A stretch of 64,000 nt of DNA from Sphagnum compactum. Lineage: Eukaryota; Bryophyta; Sphagnopsida; Sphagnales. Within the stretch, counting starts at the first letter, position 1, and every line of letters starts with the position of its first letter. Under the pieces are notes generated by a model. That model saw nothing but the letters and a program-made list of their open reading frames with translations, was not told the origin of the DNA and did not search any database. The position numbers and the translations under genes were made by a program. Below, one piece after another: positions 47,664 to 61,539 of this stretch. The stretch spans positions 21,010,304 to 21,074,303 of the forward strand of contig OZ234496.1 of the NCBI GenBank assembly GCA_965153455.1, in the 5' to 3' direction.

Positions 47664-49913
47664 TCAAGAACTGATAGAAGCAAGCTGATCATAGACAACC
47701 CGCACATTTGGTCTCATTGCGTGTGGAGCAATGCACAAAAGTGCAATTGTGAGCACCTCATGCATTCCTTTGGGAGGCTCCTGGTCTCTATAGACACCAA
47801 CAAGGGCTGGGTCAAAACAAGCTGCAGGTCGGCCTTCTGAAACTACGAGGCGCACCCAGTCAGGCAAATCCACTGCACCTGAATCAGCAGACACAATATC
47901 ACCTGCTCCCTTGCCTGTCAAAAGCTCCATGAGGATCACACCAAGTGCATAAACATCACCTGCAAGTGAAGGTTTGGGTTTGCGAGTAGCAGCCAGCTCT
48001 GGTGACCGGTAACCAAGTGAGCCAGCATTCAAGATATGGTTGGCAGTGCCTGTAGCAGTCATGAGATGGTGCAGACCGTAATCCACTAAACGTGCATGCA
48101 ACTGTGGTCCCTGGAGTAATACATTACTGGATTTGAGGTTGCCATGTGCCAATCCTGGTTTTCCATGAAGATATGTCAACCCGCTGGCTATGCCTACAGC
48201 TATCTGCAATCGTTGCTCCCATGTGAGAGTTGGATACCTTCGGCCTGATCTCTCATACAAGTGATTTGCCAAGCTGCCTGTGTTGATATAATCTGACAAC
48301 AAGAGCTTCTCATGTTCACGAGGTCCCCAGTAGTAACCTCGCATTGGCATCACATGAGCATGCTTGATACCACCAAACCGTTTTGCTTCACGAGTGAACT
48401 CTTTTTTGTTTTTTGCAAGCCCTGCACGCAGCCACTTGACTGTAAGCATGTGACCATTCTCAAGAGTGGCTTTGTATGATGTGCCATGGCTGCTTCGTCC
48501 CAGAATCTCAGCTGGTGCATGTGAGAGCTCTTCAGCTGTGAAAAGCAAAGAGGCATCGAGAAAGAAGAGGTCACCAGCCAGTCGATCAGGTGAACGAACT
48601 TTCAATGCTGTTGGATGCTCAGAAGACAAAGATGAGCTATCATCGGAAGACAATGCTCCTCGCCACTTTGCCCACATTGGTGAATCTCCACTCTTCTGGA
48701 GATCCAAAGACTCACTCTTGGAATCTGACCTTGCTGGTTTTCCGGAAACAGCATTCTTTCCAGTAGCAGTTCTTGATCCAATTGACCCAATTGTTGGGAT
48801 GTCTGCACTTGAATCCAGTGAGAGATCAGTAGAAACAGCAGCAGCAGCAGCAGCTCTCTCAACTTGTGGTGACTTTACTGTGGTAAGGCTCTTCATGCAT
48901 CTGGAGGTGGTACTGCTTCGGTAGAAGTAATAGACAACCAAGGTTGCTGCAACAATAAGCACTGCAGCCAATGTGCATCCACCTATGAGTCCATCTTTGA
49001 AAGCTGCACTTGCCTTCTTGTTGCCACTCCTCAATGCTGCATCTCCACCCTGGTTGGAAGAATTTGGCAGCACTACTGGCCAAATCAGATTAGGATTTCC
49101 TGGGAAGAAGGACATATTTGAGAAACCCTTTGTCAGATTCAGAGGAACAGTGCCAGAAAGATTGTTCCACGAGACATTTAAGAGGTGAAGACCAGCAGGA
49201 AGTCCTGGAGGGATAGGCCCGGTCAACAAGTTACTGGAAACATCAAGCTCTTGCAATAGTGTCAAGTTTGAGAGTTGCACTGGTATGCTTCCTGACAGAT
49301 GATTCCCACACAAAATCAGTGCTTCAAGCTTTGCATAGCTGCCAATTGCATCAGTGATCTGACCAGATAAGTTATTGCTGGAGAGATCAAGCCATTGAAG
49401 AGGAGGAGTCATTGCAATTGATGATGGTTGCAGAGGAATGGTTCCTGAGAACTGATTGTTCGACAGGATCACTTGTATGAGGGAGGGAGATGAAAGAAGC
49501 TTCAAGGGGACGGTGCCTGCAAGCTGATTCCAACTCAGGTTGATCACTTGTAAATGGAAAGGTTGCATCAGAGCTTCATCATCAAGAGTACCATTGAGCT
49601 TGTTGTTGCTGAGGTTAAGTACCTCCAAGCCAGAACTCCAGGTTCCTAGTGGAACACTTCCAGAAAACAAGTTGCTGCTGAGATCTATCACCACGCATGA
49701 CTTTAGCCTGCTTGGAAGTGCACCTTCCAGAGAGTTGGAAGAAAGATTTAGTACTCGCAAGGTGATAGATGTCACCTGACCTAGACTACCTGCAGCCACC
49801 ACCATCGCCATATCTCAGCTCATTCATGAAGCTTAACTACCAGATACCGCAAACAAAAGAAAAGCCCGAGAATCCTGTAGCAAGATAGAAAAACCAAGAT
49901 GTTCAAGCAAAAG

Positions 49914-49963
<50 letters not shown>

Positions 49964-51033
49964 AGAAAGGACGAGTACACACCACTCAGCTTGTTGTTGC
50001 TGAGATCCAGTTCTTGGAGAAGAGGAGCTAGGTCATCCAAGAACTGAGGAGGAACAGCGCCGGTAAGCGCATTGCCGCTGAGATTGAGCGAGACGAGTGC
50101 TTCCATGAAGTCCAAGGTCGGAATGGGGCCTGACAGTTGATTGTCGCTCAAATCCAGTGCAACAAGCGAAATGCAGTTCCCGAATTGAGGAGGAATGGAG
50201 CCGGAGAATGCATTGGAAGACAAGTTCAAGCAAGAGAGAGAAGGAAGCTCCGTAACAAGAGGATCGATGGGACCCGAAAGCTTGTTGTTGCTAAGGTCGA
50301 GTGTCACAAGTTTCGCTTGTTTCACGAGATCGACATCGTTGTTGAAGTTAAGTCCCTCAGAGAAAGCATTGCCAGAGAGATTGAGGTACAAGAGCTCTGG
50401 AAGCTGCAGCACGAAGGCAAAGCTTCCGGAAAAAACATTGTTTGCTAGCGAGAGGTTAACCAAACTCTGTAGACTTGCAAAACTCTGGGGTATAACACCG
50501 GCGAAGGAGTTGTCGGAAAGGTCCAAGGATTGAAGAAGGGAAAGAGCTCCGAGATCAGCAGGAAGAGAACCAGTGAAAGAATTTTGAGCAAGAGAAAGCG
50601 AAGTGAGATGCGTCAAGTTCCCGAGTGTAAACTCTGGAATCTCTCCAGACAAGGAGAGATGAGAGAGAGAGAGCGCCACCACAAAACAATCAGGAGCAAT
50701 GGAGAAAGTAACACCATACCATCCTTGAGGACAACTTCCGGCGGAAGCATCAGATCCATTTGTAGCTAACCAAGAGTTAGCCAGCACAGAACCGCCACCA
50801 CCACCACCATTGCCTCCACTCTCCACTATCCCTGCCTTAAACTGAAGAAGCAGCTCAATATCTGACACACCAACGACAGTACCAGCTCCCAAAATCACAG
50901 CTGCCAACAAAGCATACACCCAAAAACACACAGCAGCAAGTCGACAACAAGTTGCTGCAATACTACTACAACTACTACTCCTCAGCTGCTGCTGCTGCTG
51001 CTTCTGCAGGAACATGATCTTCATCATCTTCAT
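47664..51033 (-). CDS. LRR receptor-like pseudokinase, GHR1/At5g10020 type
   Basis: Two exons, 51033-49981 and 49775-47664, join in phase 0 (KLSG then VTSITLRVLNLSSN) into 1,054 aa. I start at the ATG at 51033; the frame is open further upstream but without an ATG. The N-terminus has a poly-Q stretch and a hydrophobic signal sequence (about 27-56). About 20 leucine-rich repeats (LDLSNNKLSG type) follow, then a membrane span (GLIGGCTLAAVLIVAATLVV, about 614-637), a Ser-rich juxtamembrane region and a kinase-like domain (about 755-1052). The ATP lysine is kept (LTVKWLR), but the HRD motif reads HGN, DFG reads DYG and APE reads SPE, so catalysis is doubtful. Length and motifs such as APAEILGRSSHGTSYKA and YYWGPREHEKLLLSDY match Arabidopsis At5g10020 and its relative GHR1, plasma-membrane receptor pseudokinases; GHR1 acts in guard-cell signalling. 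Function here is inferred only. Confidence 0.93.
49917..49960. repeat. GA/CT microsatellite inside the LRR gene intron
   Basis: A 44-bp GA run lies in the single 205-bp intron, about 20 nt inside the donor side. On the transcribed strand it is a CT tract. It is likely to be length-polymorphic. Confidence 0.9.
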
Positions 51034-51420
51034 ACTCTTGCATGATGCGTTCAAGCCCTCTCCGGGCTATAATCCTTTCTTCTACAAATGAGTCCTCCTT
51101 GTGCAAGTAGCTTCAATCCACTCTTGCGGCGCCATCCTCCTCCTCCTCCCACTACTACTAGTCCTCCTCCTTTCACAAGAAAATACTGCAGCTCCTGTGC
51201 AAGATCGCTGCGAACATCGCCACATGATAAAAACTCCCCCATGACCACAAACCCAAAAAACAAAACCACTTGCAACTCGAAAGCAATCTGCGAAAACAAT
51301 CTGAAATGTGGCCTGAAATGTCGAAATCAAGCACGGAAACGCGCGCAGCTTAGAGTGAGAGAGAGAGAGAGAAAGCTCGAGAGAAGAACGAACTTTGGCT
51401 ACAATATCTTCGACTGTCAC
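51034..51420 (-). promoter_or_regulatory. Leader and promoter region of the LRR receptor gene
   Basis: This is the stretch upstream of the ATG at 51033. On the gene's strand it has a CT tract (51357-51373), typical of plant leaders, and a pyrimidine-poor GGAGG-rich stretch at 51130-51180. No transcription start was fixed. Confidence 0.45.
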
Positions 51421-51699
51421 ACTGTCCCAAAGGAACCCCAAAAAACAAAAGCAAAAACAAAAAACTGAGACAATATTTATTGTTGCTATGTTCAGCAACA
51501 ATTTCTGCTTCTGCAAATTCAGCATTTGTTGTACTCAAAATACTAATTCTCTCTACTTACATACATAAAAACCATACATGGTTTGTTGTATGGAAATTGG
51601 AGGCCAAATTAGTTTTTTACATTCATTGTGCTTCTGCAAATTCAGCACTTTTATTTTGAGTTTCATGAGCAGCATTTTAGTTTTTTAGGGCAAATTTTT

Positions 51700-52720
51700 G
51701 CCACTTGCTAACCCAAAAAAATCCAGTGTGACCCATAGAAAGGATTTTTGCGAAAAAACGTGCCAAAGTTGCCAAATTTTATGGGAATTTTTTATGAAAT
51801 CACCACCTTTGGACAATAGTTCCAGCAGGTCACCAAATATGGCAGGATTATTAAAAATTTTCACTTTCCTGTCTGGCCTGTAGCCAAATTTGGCTAGTTC
51901 CTCTTGTGAATGATAGCCAATATGGCTATATCACAAAATTGAAAAGGAGAAAAAAACCTGGTCATGAGTATTACTACATCATGAGTACTACAACGACCAA
52001 TATAAATACTAACAAGTATATGAATGATTTATGTTCAGGAATAGATCTGTTCTGTGCAAATCCAATGGCATACATGTACTTAGCTTGAGAGATATATGTT
52101 GAATACATTTTTTTGAGTCTCATGAGTACGGCAATAAGTACTAGTACAGTATATGAATATTGACAAAATCTGTTGTTTGCAAATTGGATGCCAATGCCAT
52201 ACATCTACTTAGTTTGTGCAACTGGTTGAGACTTTTTTTCTTGCAGCCATATGAGTATCAGTGTTTATCTTTTCAGTCTCCCGATGCAGCATTCTTAGTG
52301 ATCATCCCTAACATGATTTAGGTCAATTGGTGAAAAGTTGGTGTAAAACTGGCAAAAATAAGCCACGATTCTTTTTCCATGGCAATCATTTTGTGAAATT
52401 TTTGCCAGAATAAATAACACTTGGAGTACTACTGTCATCATTTAGGATGTTGTACCATTGATTTGTTTCTGCTCTAAATTCTGCACTTTTTAAACAATTT
52501 GTGTCTCATGAGTACACTACTATGAATACTTCATATTGTACACGAGCAACATAATATGTACAGAATCTCGGATGCCATACTCTCACACAATTTGTGCTAC
52601 AAATTGAACACTTTTTCGCCTCATGAGCCATTGAGCATTACAATGAGTACTTATTCTATATACCTGTAAAAAATTGTGTTGTTGTGCGCAAATTGGATGC
52701 CATGAACATTTGCGTATAAT
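51700..52720. repeat. Diverged tandem repeat series
   Basis: The word group ctcatgagtac...tatatgaat...tgtgcaaat(t/c)(g/c)(a)atg(g/c)cata...cttag recurs near 51990, 52120, 52510 and 52625 with irregular spacing of roughly 120-380 bp. It looks like an old, degenerate tandem array. No gene is seen. Confidence 0.5.
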
Positions 52721-53519
52721 TAAATTATCTATATTAATGTCTCTGTGTCTGCCAACCTTTTTTTGTGGTTCAAAATTTCACACTCTTGCAAAACTTTGGA
52801 AATTTTCCATTGCATATGCAATGATTTTTTGAAAAAAATTACCCAAATTCGCAAAGAAAAATCACAAAAATGTTTAAAAGCTGCCAGATTCCCTACATGG
52901 TTTTAAAAAGGTAGCCAAAAATATATAAGAATCTTTTTTTAAACTCCTTTCCTATTTTGTTAATAGCCAAATCAGCTTATGGATGGTTGCTACCTTGCCT
53001 ACATCACAAAATTGAAAAACAAAACACTGGTTCCCCGCCTGTCACACTGGACCCTTGTTTGGCAAACAGTGGTGAAATTGATTTCTCTTTTTTCAAATAT
53101 TCATGTCAGATATTATGGGAATTTTTTTGAATTTCCTTGAAAAGATTGGGGATATAATTATGAATCAATGATTTCAATATAATATGGGGCAGGGTTTTGA
53201 CTAGTATGTTGTACTGTTTTTTTGCAGCAGTTTTAAAGACAACCCAGTGTGAGGATTATTTGTTAAATGGTTTTGATGATTTCATTCACCCCTTCAAGAC
53301 ATGGGTTTGTTTGTTCAAATTTTGGGCCTGAATTCTTCTTCTAGCCTAGTTGGATATTATATTAGCTGTCTTATTTCCAATCTCGTTGTTAAATGCACAG
53401 AATGTAAGCAACTACACTTCTTGTTAGGTTGTGAAGAAGTTCCTACAGTCCCATCTCTTGCCCCATATTTACAACATAGTGCAACTGGGGTAGATGAAGA
53501 TGGTCAACACAATCTTTAA
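52721..53519. other. Intergenic sequence
   Basis: No recognised gene. A 72-codon ATG frame at 53301-53519 has no family resemblance that I can see. Confidence 0.3.
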
Positions 53520-53735
53520 GAAACTTGTGAGGAAGTTAATTAGGACCGAAGACCATGCAAGAAAAAAATTCAGCTTGTGAGGAAGCTAATTAGGAAGGGA
53601 ACACCATTCAAAGAAAAAATTTAAGCTTGTGAGGAACCCAATTAGGAGTGTTCAACACCATTCAAGACAAAATTTAAGCTTGAGAGGAAACTAAATTAAA
53701 CTAATTAGGAATGGAACACTGTTCAAGAAAATATT
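53520..53735. repeat. About 51-bp tandem repeat, four units
   Basis: The word agcttgtgaggaa...taattagga starts at about 53521, 53571, 53622 and 53674, giving a period of 50-52 bp with substitutions and indels. Confidence 0.8.
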
Positions 53736-55033
53736 CATTTCTTTGCTTTATGTTTTGCATTATAGCAATGAGTAAATGCCCATTTGTCAATAGGTGCACG
53801 CCTTTTGCACTTACTTCGTTGTTTTTTTTAGATTCAAACATATTGTTGAACTCAAATACACTTTGGAAGCATCAACATATTAACTGGGAGAACTGTTGAG
53901 ACCACAAATTACAATGTCAAATTCAATAGGAGTTAAAACTCATGTTGACTTGTTGTCAAGAATAGAATTGCCAAGTACTGAGCAATACAGCTTTTGAAAT
54001 GTAACACATCTAACTTAACAATTCAGCTTCAATGCAACCCCATATAGGTGCCAACTTGCCAAGTGCCAACTTCATCAACCTCCCAAACTCCAACACTCCA
54101 GTTTTGAAGTTGACCTTGTTGTTATTAGCATTTATGAAACAATGAAAAATAAGATACCAAAACCTATTGGATGCAACTCTGTTAATGTGTATAATAATGT
54201 CAACTTTAAGTTTCCAAAATAAAACAAAACGTTTTCAAGAATGTAATGAGACAAAGCATGAAACATACACCCTACTACTCACTAGGATTTGCATCCTAAT
54301 AACACCCATATTGGATAAATCAACTTTGCATTCTCCTTCATATCGCATCCTCAGTTACTTGTGATAGGCATGCTTACATCACAATTTTTATTTTGTTTGA
54401 TTCAACCTTTGCATAGCCATGACTATTGGGTTTTGGGCAAAGACTCAAGAGGGAGGGGGAGAGCAGAATGGGAATGAGTAACTAAGTAAATGGGTGGACT
54501 TTATTAGTCTTGGGCTGAAGGGTTTAGGGTCTTTGACGTTAAATGGGATTTTGAATTAGGACTATAATGGCCTAAGGACTGTAGTTATCAGTAAGGTCAG
54601 AATCTCCTAATTAAAGGTCATTCCCTTAATTAGTTGAGGGACATGCAGGGTTTAACAGAAGCATCAGCATCTACTTAATAAGGAATAGTTAGTAAGTAGT
54701 AAATTTGTAGGCACTCACAACACACATCAGAGGATTCCAAACTCAAAAAGTACATGGCATATTTCATAGTTTAAATGACTTTTGATTCTTTTGGGCCATG
54801 AAAATCGAAATAGATGTTGAGCTGAAAAACACTCAGAATTATGCGAATTGTGTTTTTTTTTTAATCATGGTCTCCTTGCAGGCAACTTGAAGAAGAAATC
54901 TGCTGCAACGATATGGAAATCCACTTCCCTTTCAGTCAGTATGTTTTTCACTGCAGTGAAGAGCAGAAATTTGGAAGCTCTTGTTAGTCCCATCAGCCTC
55001 AGATGAAAGTCAAAATTCTACTTTTTGGATTTG
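53736..55033. other. AT-rich intergenic sequence
   Basis: No gene, RNA or mobile element is recognised. Confidence 0.35.
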
Positions 55034-55390
55034 TGAATTATCTTATTTACCAGCATTTGTAAGCTTATTTTCTGAGATTTCATTTTCCCTGTGATTGTTG
55101 TTGTGCGGTACTACATCAGCATGCAACAGTGTTTTGATTTTCCCAATTTTGTGATGTAGCTGAAGTGACTATTATGCATAAGAGGATTTAGCCAAATCTG
55201 TGAATTATCTTACTTACCAGCATTCGGAAGCTTGCTTTCTGAGATTTGATTTTCCCTGTGATTGCTGATGTGAGTTACTATGTCTGCACGTAACACTGGT
55301 TTTTTCTTCCACTGGTTTTTTCTTCCAATTTTGCGATGTAGGTGAAGTGACGATCATACATAAGAGGATATCACCAAATCTGGCTATAAA
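55034..55390. repeat. 168-bp tandem duplication
   Basis: The block starting gaattatctta(t/c)ttaccagca at 55034 repeats at 55202. Both copies share gagatttgattttccctgtg-like and cataagaggat landmarks. The second copy carries an internal short duplication (actggttttttcttcc). Confidence 0.8.
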
Positions 55391-58300
55391 AATTACCAAA
55401 GTAAGAAAATTTAAGCTTCTGTCTATATTTAGGGCTACCTATTAAACTTCATATGGAGTCTAGCAATTTCGATTTTTTTTAATTTCTAAATTTGGTTTTT
55501 TTAATAAAAAAAGGAGTTACTGACAGAATAGTTTTTTTAGTTTTTGAGGTCAGAATTTTGTCAAATTTCAGCCCCAAAAAGGCACCGGCATCCAACACTA
55601 TTGGAAACCAAGAAAATCACACACATAAAAAAACATGCACACAAATTATGAGAATCTAAAGCATGACACACAAATAACAGCCCTCAAACACACAACAAAT
55701 CTGAAACCCCATTCAGAGTGAATTGGGTTCCAAGAACCAATAACTACATATAGCTAATATTTTGCAGCAAATATATTCTGACATATTTGACATGCATAGG
55801 TCATAATATAACCCCAGATTTTCATCTGCAATCAGAACATCAATCTTGAGTTTTCCCTCCATTTCTTGCAGTGATCTGTTCCATGGCAAAACCCCACAAG
55901 TCTTGAGGTTCTCATGTTCAGATTGGTATTATATTTTTCTCCATAACCAGCCGGGCCAGTTATCCAAAAATAAATTGAAAGATTAGACCCATTGGTTAAA
56001 AAGTTATGTTGTTCTATTTTGTAATAACCATTGCTTATGAACAAGGGTCCATTCTCAAATACTCACCTTGAGAACCATTGATTATACTACCTAGGTAAGG
56101 TAAGGTAAGTTAGTAGGTTTTTATGTTTGTATGTTTCTTTATCATAAACGTGTTTAGGGTTTTAGGATTGGTAACCGACCTGAATGAAAACCCAATCATC
56201 TGGGTAGGTTCCGGTTAGGATATTAAACTTTGAAAATTCAATACCCAGCTGATATGTTATATACTGGTTCTCAAAGAATCAATAACCGACAGATAGGTTA
56301 TTGATACCCGACCAATTATCTGGGTCCGAACTCAATGACCCTGCCAATAGTGGTACCGACATGACATGAAGCAGTTGCTCAGTCTTGGCCAACAACAAGT
56401 TATTATAAAACACTTGATGTGTGACTATGGACATAATAATAGCATTGTATTCCTGAGCAGATTTGGGGATGAGATAAATACCACACGAGTTCTGTCTGCC
56501 TGAACAGAGAAACACTCTGCCTTGTGACCATATTCAGGATCACAAGTGGAAAGAGTACCTGACATATGAATACCTTGAACAATAACACATAATAATCCTG
56601 AGCACACAGATTTGCAACAGATTTGCAATTGTGTTTTTTTAATACAGTTTCCTGTAGGCTATACTCTGTCTGGAAAGCAATGATGTGAAAAACTTTCTTG
56701 ATGTTAAAAACTGTGTTGTGTAAATGATCAGAATCAGAACTTTAAACAAGCATTCTGACACACACACACAAAAATATGTGTCACCACATTTTGTATCAAT
56801 TTGATCATCTAAGGATTCTCAAGTTGCTTGTGCAATTTATTTTATTAGTAGCTTACTCCTGTGGTGTTGGGGGTCAGAGAAGAGATGGGTTTGACTCCAT
56901 TTTCTGCATGATTGCAAGAAAAAATAAATCAATTATATGTGTTTTTACAATTGTTTGTCTCGTGTATATAGGCCTGCACATAGTCTATGCAATTGTATGT
57001 AACGAACCATACCACGCTGGTATGTCTTGAGCAGTGATATTTTTTCAATTTTCTGATGTTGCATCAATGGTTAGCATCCCAAGAGGGATGTAGCATTAAA
57101 TAGCCACAGGCTTTTAGAACTTGTCTAAATAGTATGAAAACTAGAGTTTAAAATGCTACCAAACTAAAATCAGAGTCCAAATGTGGTGAAAGTTTTTCGA
57201 AAAATAAATTATTTAATTTGATGAGTATTTTCAAAAAATCCAGGAATATTGTGGTAGGATATTTCCTTTTTATTTTTTGCATGTGAGCAAAAATTTCACA
57301 CGCATAAAAACGCTGGACTTGAGGCAGTACCAGCATTGCATGAGTACTACTAGTGTGGGATGGCCTTGAGCTAATAGCAGCATAGTCCCAATTCTATATC
57401 AATTTCAACATCAAGTATATACCTGCCTCAAACCAGCCAAGAATCAATATTTGACCAAATACCACACCAAACCTGTTATGAACATTTGAAAGAGGACCCA
57501 ATGCCAAGTCCAAACTCCCAGCTGGTATGAAAATTTTATAAAGTTCCAAATACCAGGATCAAGCTGGTGTGTTCAAAAGTTGATAACCACACCCGCATTG
57601 GTTTTTACATACATTCATGCAATGATTAATTTTTGTTCTAAACATGCAATTCTTGCATACAAGAAATTATGTGTTTGTAGGTTGTTATGTAATCACCCAC
57701 TTTTCTATCATGCATTCATAATTTATTCATCACAGCAAACATATGTCAGGCCCACAGAGTAGAGCAGGAGTCAGGCAGAGCCTGCAAGGAAACCTGATCT
57801 CTAACTCTGATCTTTTCCTGCAAAAACTAATTATTATTATTGTTTCCCCGTACAAGTGAACTGATCTCAACCAAAAGCTGATTGTACAAATTCTAATCAA
57901 ATCACAATTAATGAAAAACTTGTGAGACTTTAATTAAAAAGAAATGAACATGAAAACAAAAGAATGAAGAAGCAGAAAGTGAACTAAAGAAATGCATGAA
58001 GGGGGGCGGGCGTATGTGGCGAAAGAGGGCGACCTAAAGTCATGTAGTAAAGTTAGCTAGCTACCAATGAGACCTGAAACTCAGATATCAGACTCTGGAA
58101 ATGAGACTTTGAGTAAGGGAAACGTGGGAAGTCAGGCACAACTCAGCATGGACCAAACCATCATCCGGGCTCAACTTAGAATCCAATATGCCTGACTTTC
58201 CTGAAGCGCAATCAGAACATGTTTATGACCACAAAAGAAGCTTATGATGACTGAAATGGCACTTCTAAAGGAGCAGGAGATAAGTAATCATATGTATGCA

Positions 58301-58500
58301 CATTTGTGAACATTCGAACTGATGTGCTCGGGTGGTAAATTTGATTGAATGATATGCATGCTAGTTGATTGAATAGAATTGCACAATTCCACATTCCAAT
58401 ACCATTCAAATGATGCAAAAAAGGTAAACTATGAATTTTGTGGGAAATAATTTACCTCTGAAAATTGAGAGGTGTACATGGGCAGTGTCTTGGTTCTTAG
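55391..58500. other. Intergenic sequence without a supported gene
   Basis: Short frames only, with stop-rich AT-heavy sequence. The stretch 56160-56340 carries repeated ggtta/taacc words (imperfect local inverted repeats). Confidence 0.35.
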
Positions 58501-61500
58501 GGTGAAATTTAAGTGTATATATATATGTAGCAGAATAGTTGTAACACATGTAGGATTTTTTTTTCAATTTTGTGATATCAAATCTTTTGCAAATGTTTCC
58601 AATATTTTAGCATAACTAGACAAATTTAGACTAAAAAAATAAATTTTTCCCACTTTTTTGGGTCAAAAAAGAAACAAAATGTGTCCACAAGAAATTAGGT
58701 AAATGCATTAGACCACATATGGACATAAAAATGGAAAAATTAAAATCCCGTAGCCAAAGAAAAAAGCTCTAAATTAATCCAAGGTTATTTTCATTCTTTT
58801 TTTTTAATTGCAATCATTTTAATTTTTATTGGGATCATTTTTAATTTGAAAGCTTGTATTAATTTTTTTTTGTCAATCTTTAAATTTAAATTTTATGATT
58901 ATTTAACTTCACTTTTGAAAGGAAAGTTATAAATTTTATTATCATTTTAAGAAATTTATGGAATGTACTACAATAATTAAATTAATGTTTATATTTTAAT
59001 TTTATGATCATTTAGCTTCACTTTGAAAGGGAAATTTTTTAAAGGTATGTAAGAAAGAGGTAAAGATAATGTTAAATAAAGGAGGTGAAAGTTTTAAAAA
59101 GGTATTTGAAAGATAGTTGTAAAATTAATAATGAAATCAATGTGTTTTTTCATGCCCATGTAAGTGGGTAGGGGAAAGGAGTGAGGTATTTATTAGAAAA
59201 AGAGTGAGATAATAAAAACCCACAACATTCATGAATGGCTTGAAAGCCTTAACTCAGGATTTAATAAAATATTGGTTTGTTTGTTTTAGCCTAGTCTGAA
59301 GGTAAAAGCCATAACACATTTATGGTAATATTTAACTTGAAAACCCAAGGTGCTTAAAGTTGCCGGAAGATTTATGTTTTTTGGCATCTATCAAGATCAA
59401 GGAGGCATCTATCATAATTAAGGAGGAGCCAAATGGCACCAACCATTTTCTTTCAACTAAGCCCTGTGATTACAATTTCTTGCTTATTAAAGGTCCTGAA
59501 ATCTGAAATTAATCAGCCTCATCAAGGTAAAGAAATGTGTTCAGACACAATGTTCTTACTTCTTGCTCACCAAACAATTCTTCACATTTGTGTCCCAAAA
59601 ATGTACTTCATGAAAAGCACCACTGTTGATCAACCCATTTTACCTCAATTCCTGAAAAGCAGAAGCAATTGTGAAAAGGTAACAACTTGTAATTTCACTA
59701 GACAGTACTCACAATTAGGGACCTTTGGAAGTATACAAGCATAATGCAATGGTGCTTGTTGTGAAAGGTTCATTGTCTTGTATTCCAATAATCAAAGTTG
59801 CTTGGAGCACCACTGGTTATTGATTCTGGAATAGTACTGCAACTTGTGAGACTTACCATTCACATCAGTGCAAACTTCAAAAGTGTTTAATTGGATAATT
59901 GTTTGGCGTGGTGCCACTTTGTATTGTGAATTAATATGTAGGTAAGTCACCTATACTTTTAATGCAATTCTAACAAGTGTGCTTAAATGGAAATAACATG
60001 CAAGATGCTCCTTTCACTTGCCTCTCTCCTTGCTTAACAAGCTGTTCACTGCAGAATGATTAATTACTCTGCCCATTATGGCAGGTTTAAGCTTCAAACC
60101 TTAAAGACTTCCCTTACTGGAATCAAGAACAACTCATGTACATGCATGCACTTTTATGGAACATGCCCATCTGTCATATGCGAACACAGTACTCGAGATG
60201 TCACTCACACATTGGGTCAATTTTGAGCCAAAATTTTATGCACAAGTCCTACATCAATGTGTAGTCTCTTCACTATGGGCAGAAACAATCAAGTAAAATA
60301 AGACATCCAAAGGTAAGGAAAAATAGATTTTTTAAAACTCAAAACTTGATGTCATTTATCTTATCATTTCCACCAGGGATTTGTTTTCAATTTTGTGAGG
60401 TCAAAAAGTGACCACAGATGTCAGAAAAAAAATCAAATTTAGTTGAAATTGCGATACTACTCAATGTAAATGTTTTTAAAAGTTAAATTAAAAGTTATTT
60501 ATTTAGCTATATTTGAATTGACATTGTTTTGAATCTTGAAATTTATTTTCACATGTGAATTATTGATGGAATTGTAAGAATTGTTTACCATGATGCAGGC
60601 ATGTTGGCATATTGCACATAGTAAAAATAAAATTAAGTGCATTATGCAATCACAGTTTGGTTCGTTTTGAGGCTAGAACACATTATAAAAAAGATTTCAA
60701 CCAAATTTCTAAGCTCCAGATTATGGTCACTTTAGTTGGTAATGGTGATCCAAATTACAACTGAATATTATCCTAAAGAAATATCGATTATCATTTTGGG
60801 TGGGGTTGAACAATTTTCATGTCCAACCTTTGAGCTTCAAATTTTTAGCCCCCAAGAAAAATCCCTGAGTTAAATTGCACCATTTTAACCACTTTAAATT
60901 GAATCATTACAAAATCACTACCATTGAGTTTGTTCCAAGCATGTTTACTCTCCAACCTTGGCTTTGAAAGTATTTCAAGTCTTTTATTTTTTATTCACAT
61001 TGCATTTGTGAACTGTTGGTGAATAGAATGTAGATTTTGTCATCAAAGGTTGTTGCTGTGCATGTTTGGAAGCTGCTAATCTGCTCCACAATGTCGAACA
61101 AAATCTCAAAATTCTATGGAAATTTTCTTTCCTCTCAAAAAATTATGAACAATATGTTCAAGAGACACTCAAGAGTGTTTTTTTTACAATCATTTGGAAT
61201 TTTCATTTTTAAATGAGTAGATAAAGAGCAACTTTGTTTGCCTATTTTGTGTCGCCTCAGGAAATTGACAAAGTTCCCTAATGATGGGTTTTACTTTGGG
61301 TAACACTTGGGTCCCTTTGTGTTTTCTGACATCTTTTCATGGAATACCTGGCTTGCAAGATTTGTCAAAGGTTGGACAAGATAAGATGGCAAAAATACTG
61401 ACAAGTTAACCTCTAACTTTAGGTTAAGGTAAAGTTAAGGTAAAGTCCAAGATTGGGGGCATTCCTAAAATAAGGAGCCTAGGCCAAGTCCAGCTTTGCA

Positions 61501-61539
61501 TTTTCGTAATGTTCACCTCTTGTGAACTTTATCTACACA
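58501..61539. other. AT-rich intergenic sequence with short local duplications
   Basis: A block containing atttaacttcacttttgaaagg (about 58900) repeats at about 59010 with a spacing of roughly 105 bp. A 103-codon ATG frame at 59433-59744 has no family resemblance and no coding-like composition, so I do not call it a gene. Confidence 0.35.

Noticed and set aside
49903-51054. Start of the LRR receptor at 51054
   Set aside because: That codon is TTG; the first ATG in the frame is at 51033 and gives a length of 1,054, close to the family.
59433-59744. 103-codon ATG frame as a gene
   Set aside because: No family resemblance, no promoter or neighbour support, and it lies in stop-poor AT-rich sequence by chance.
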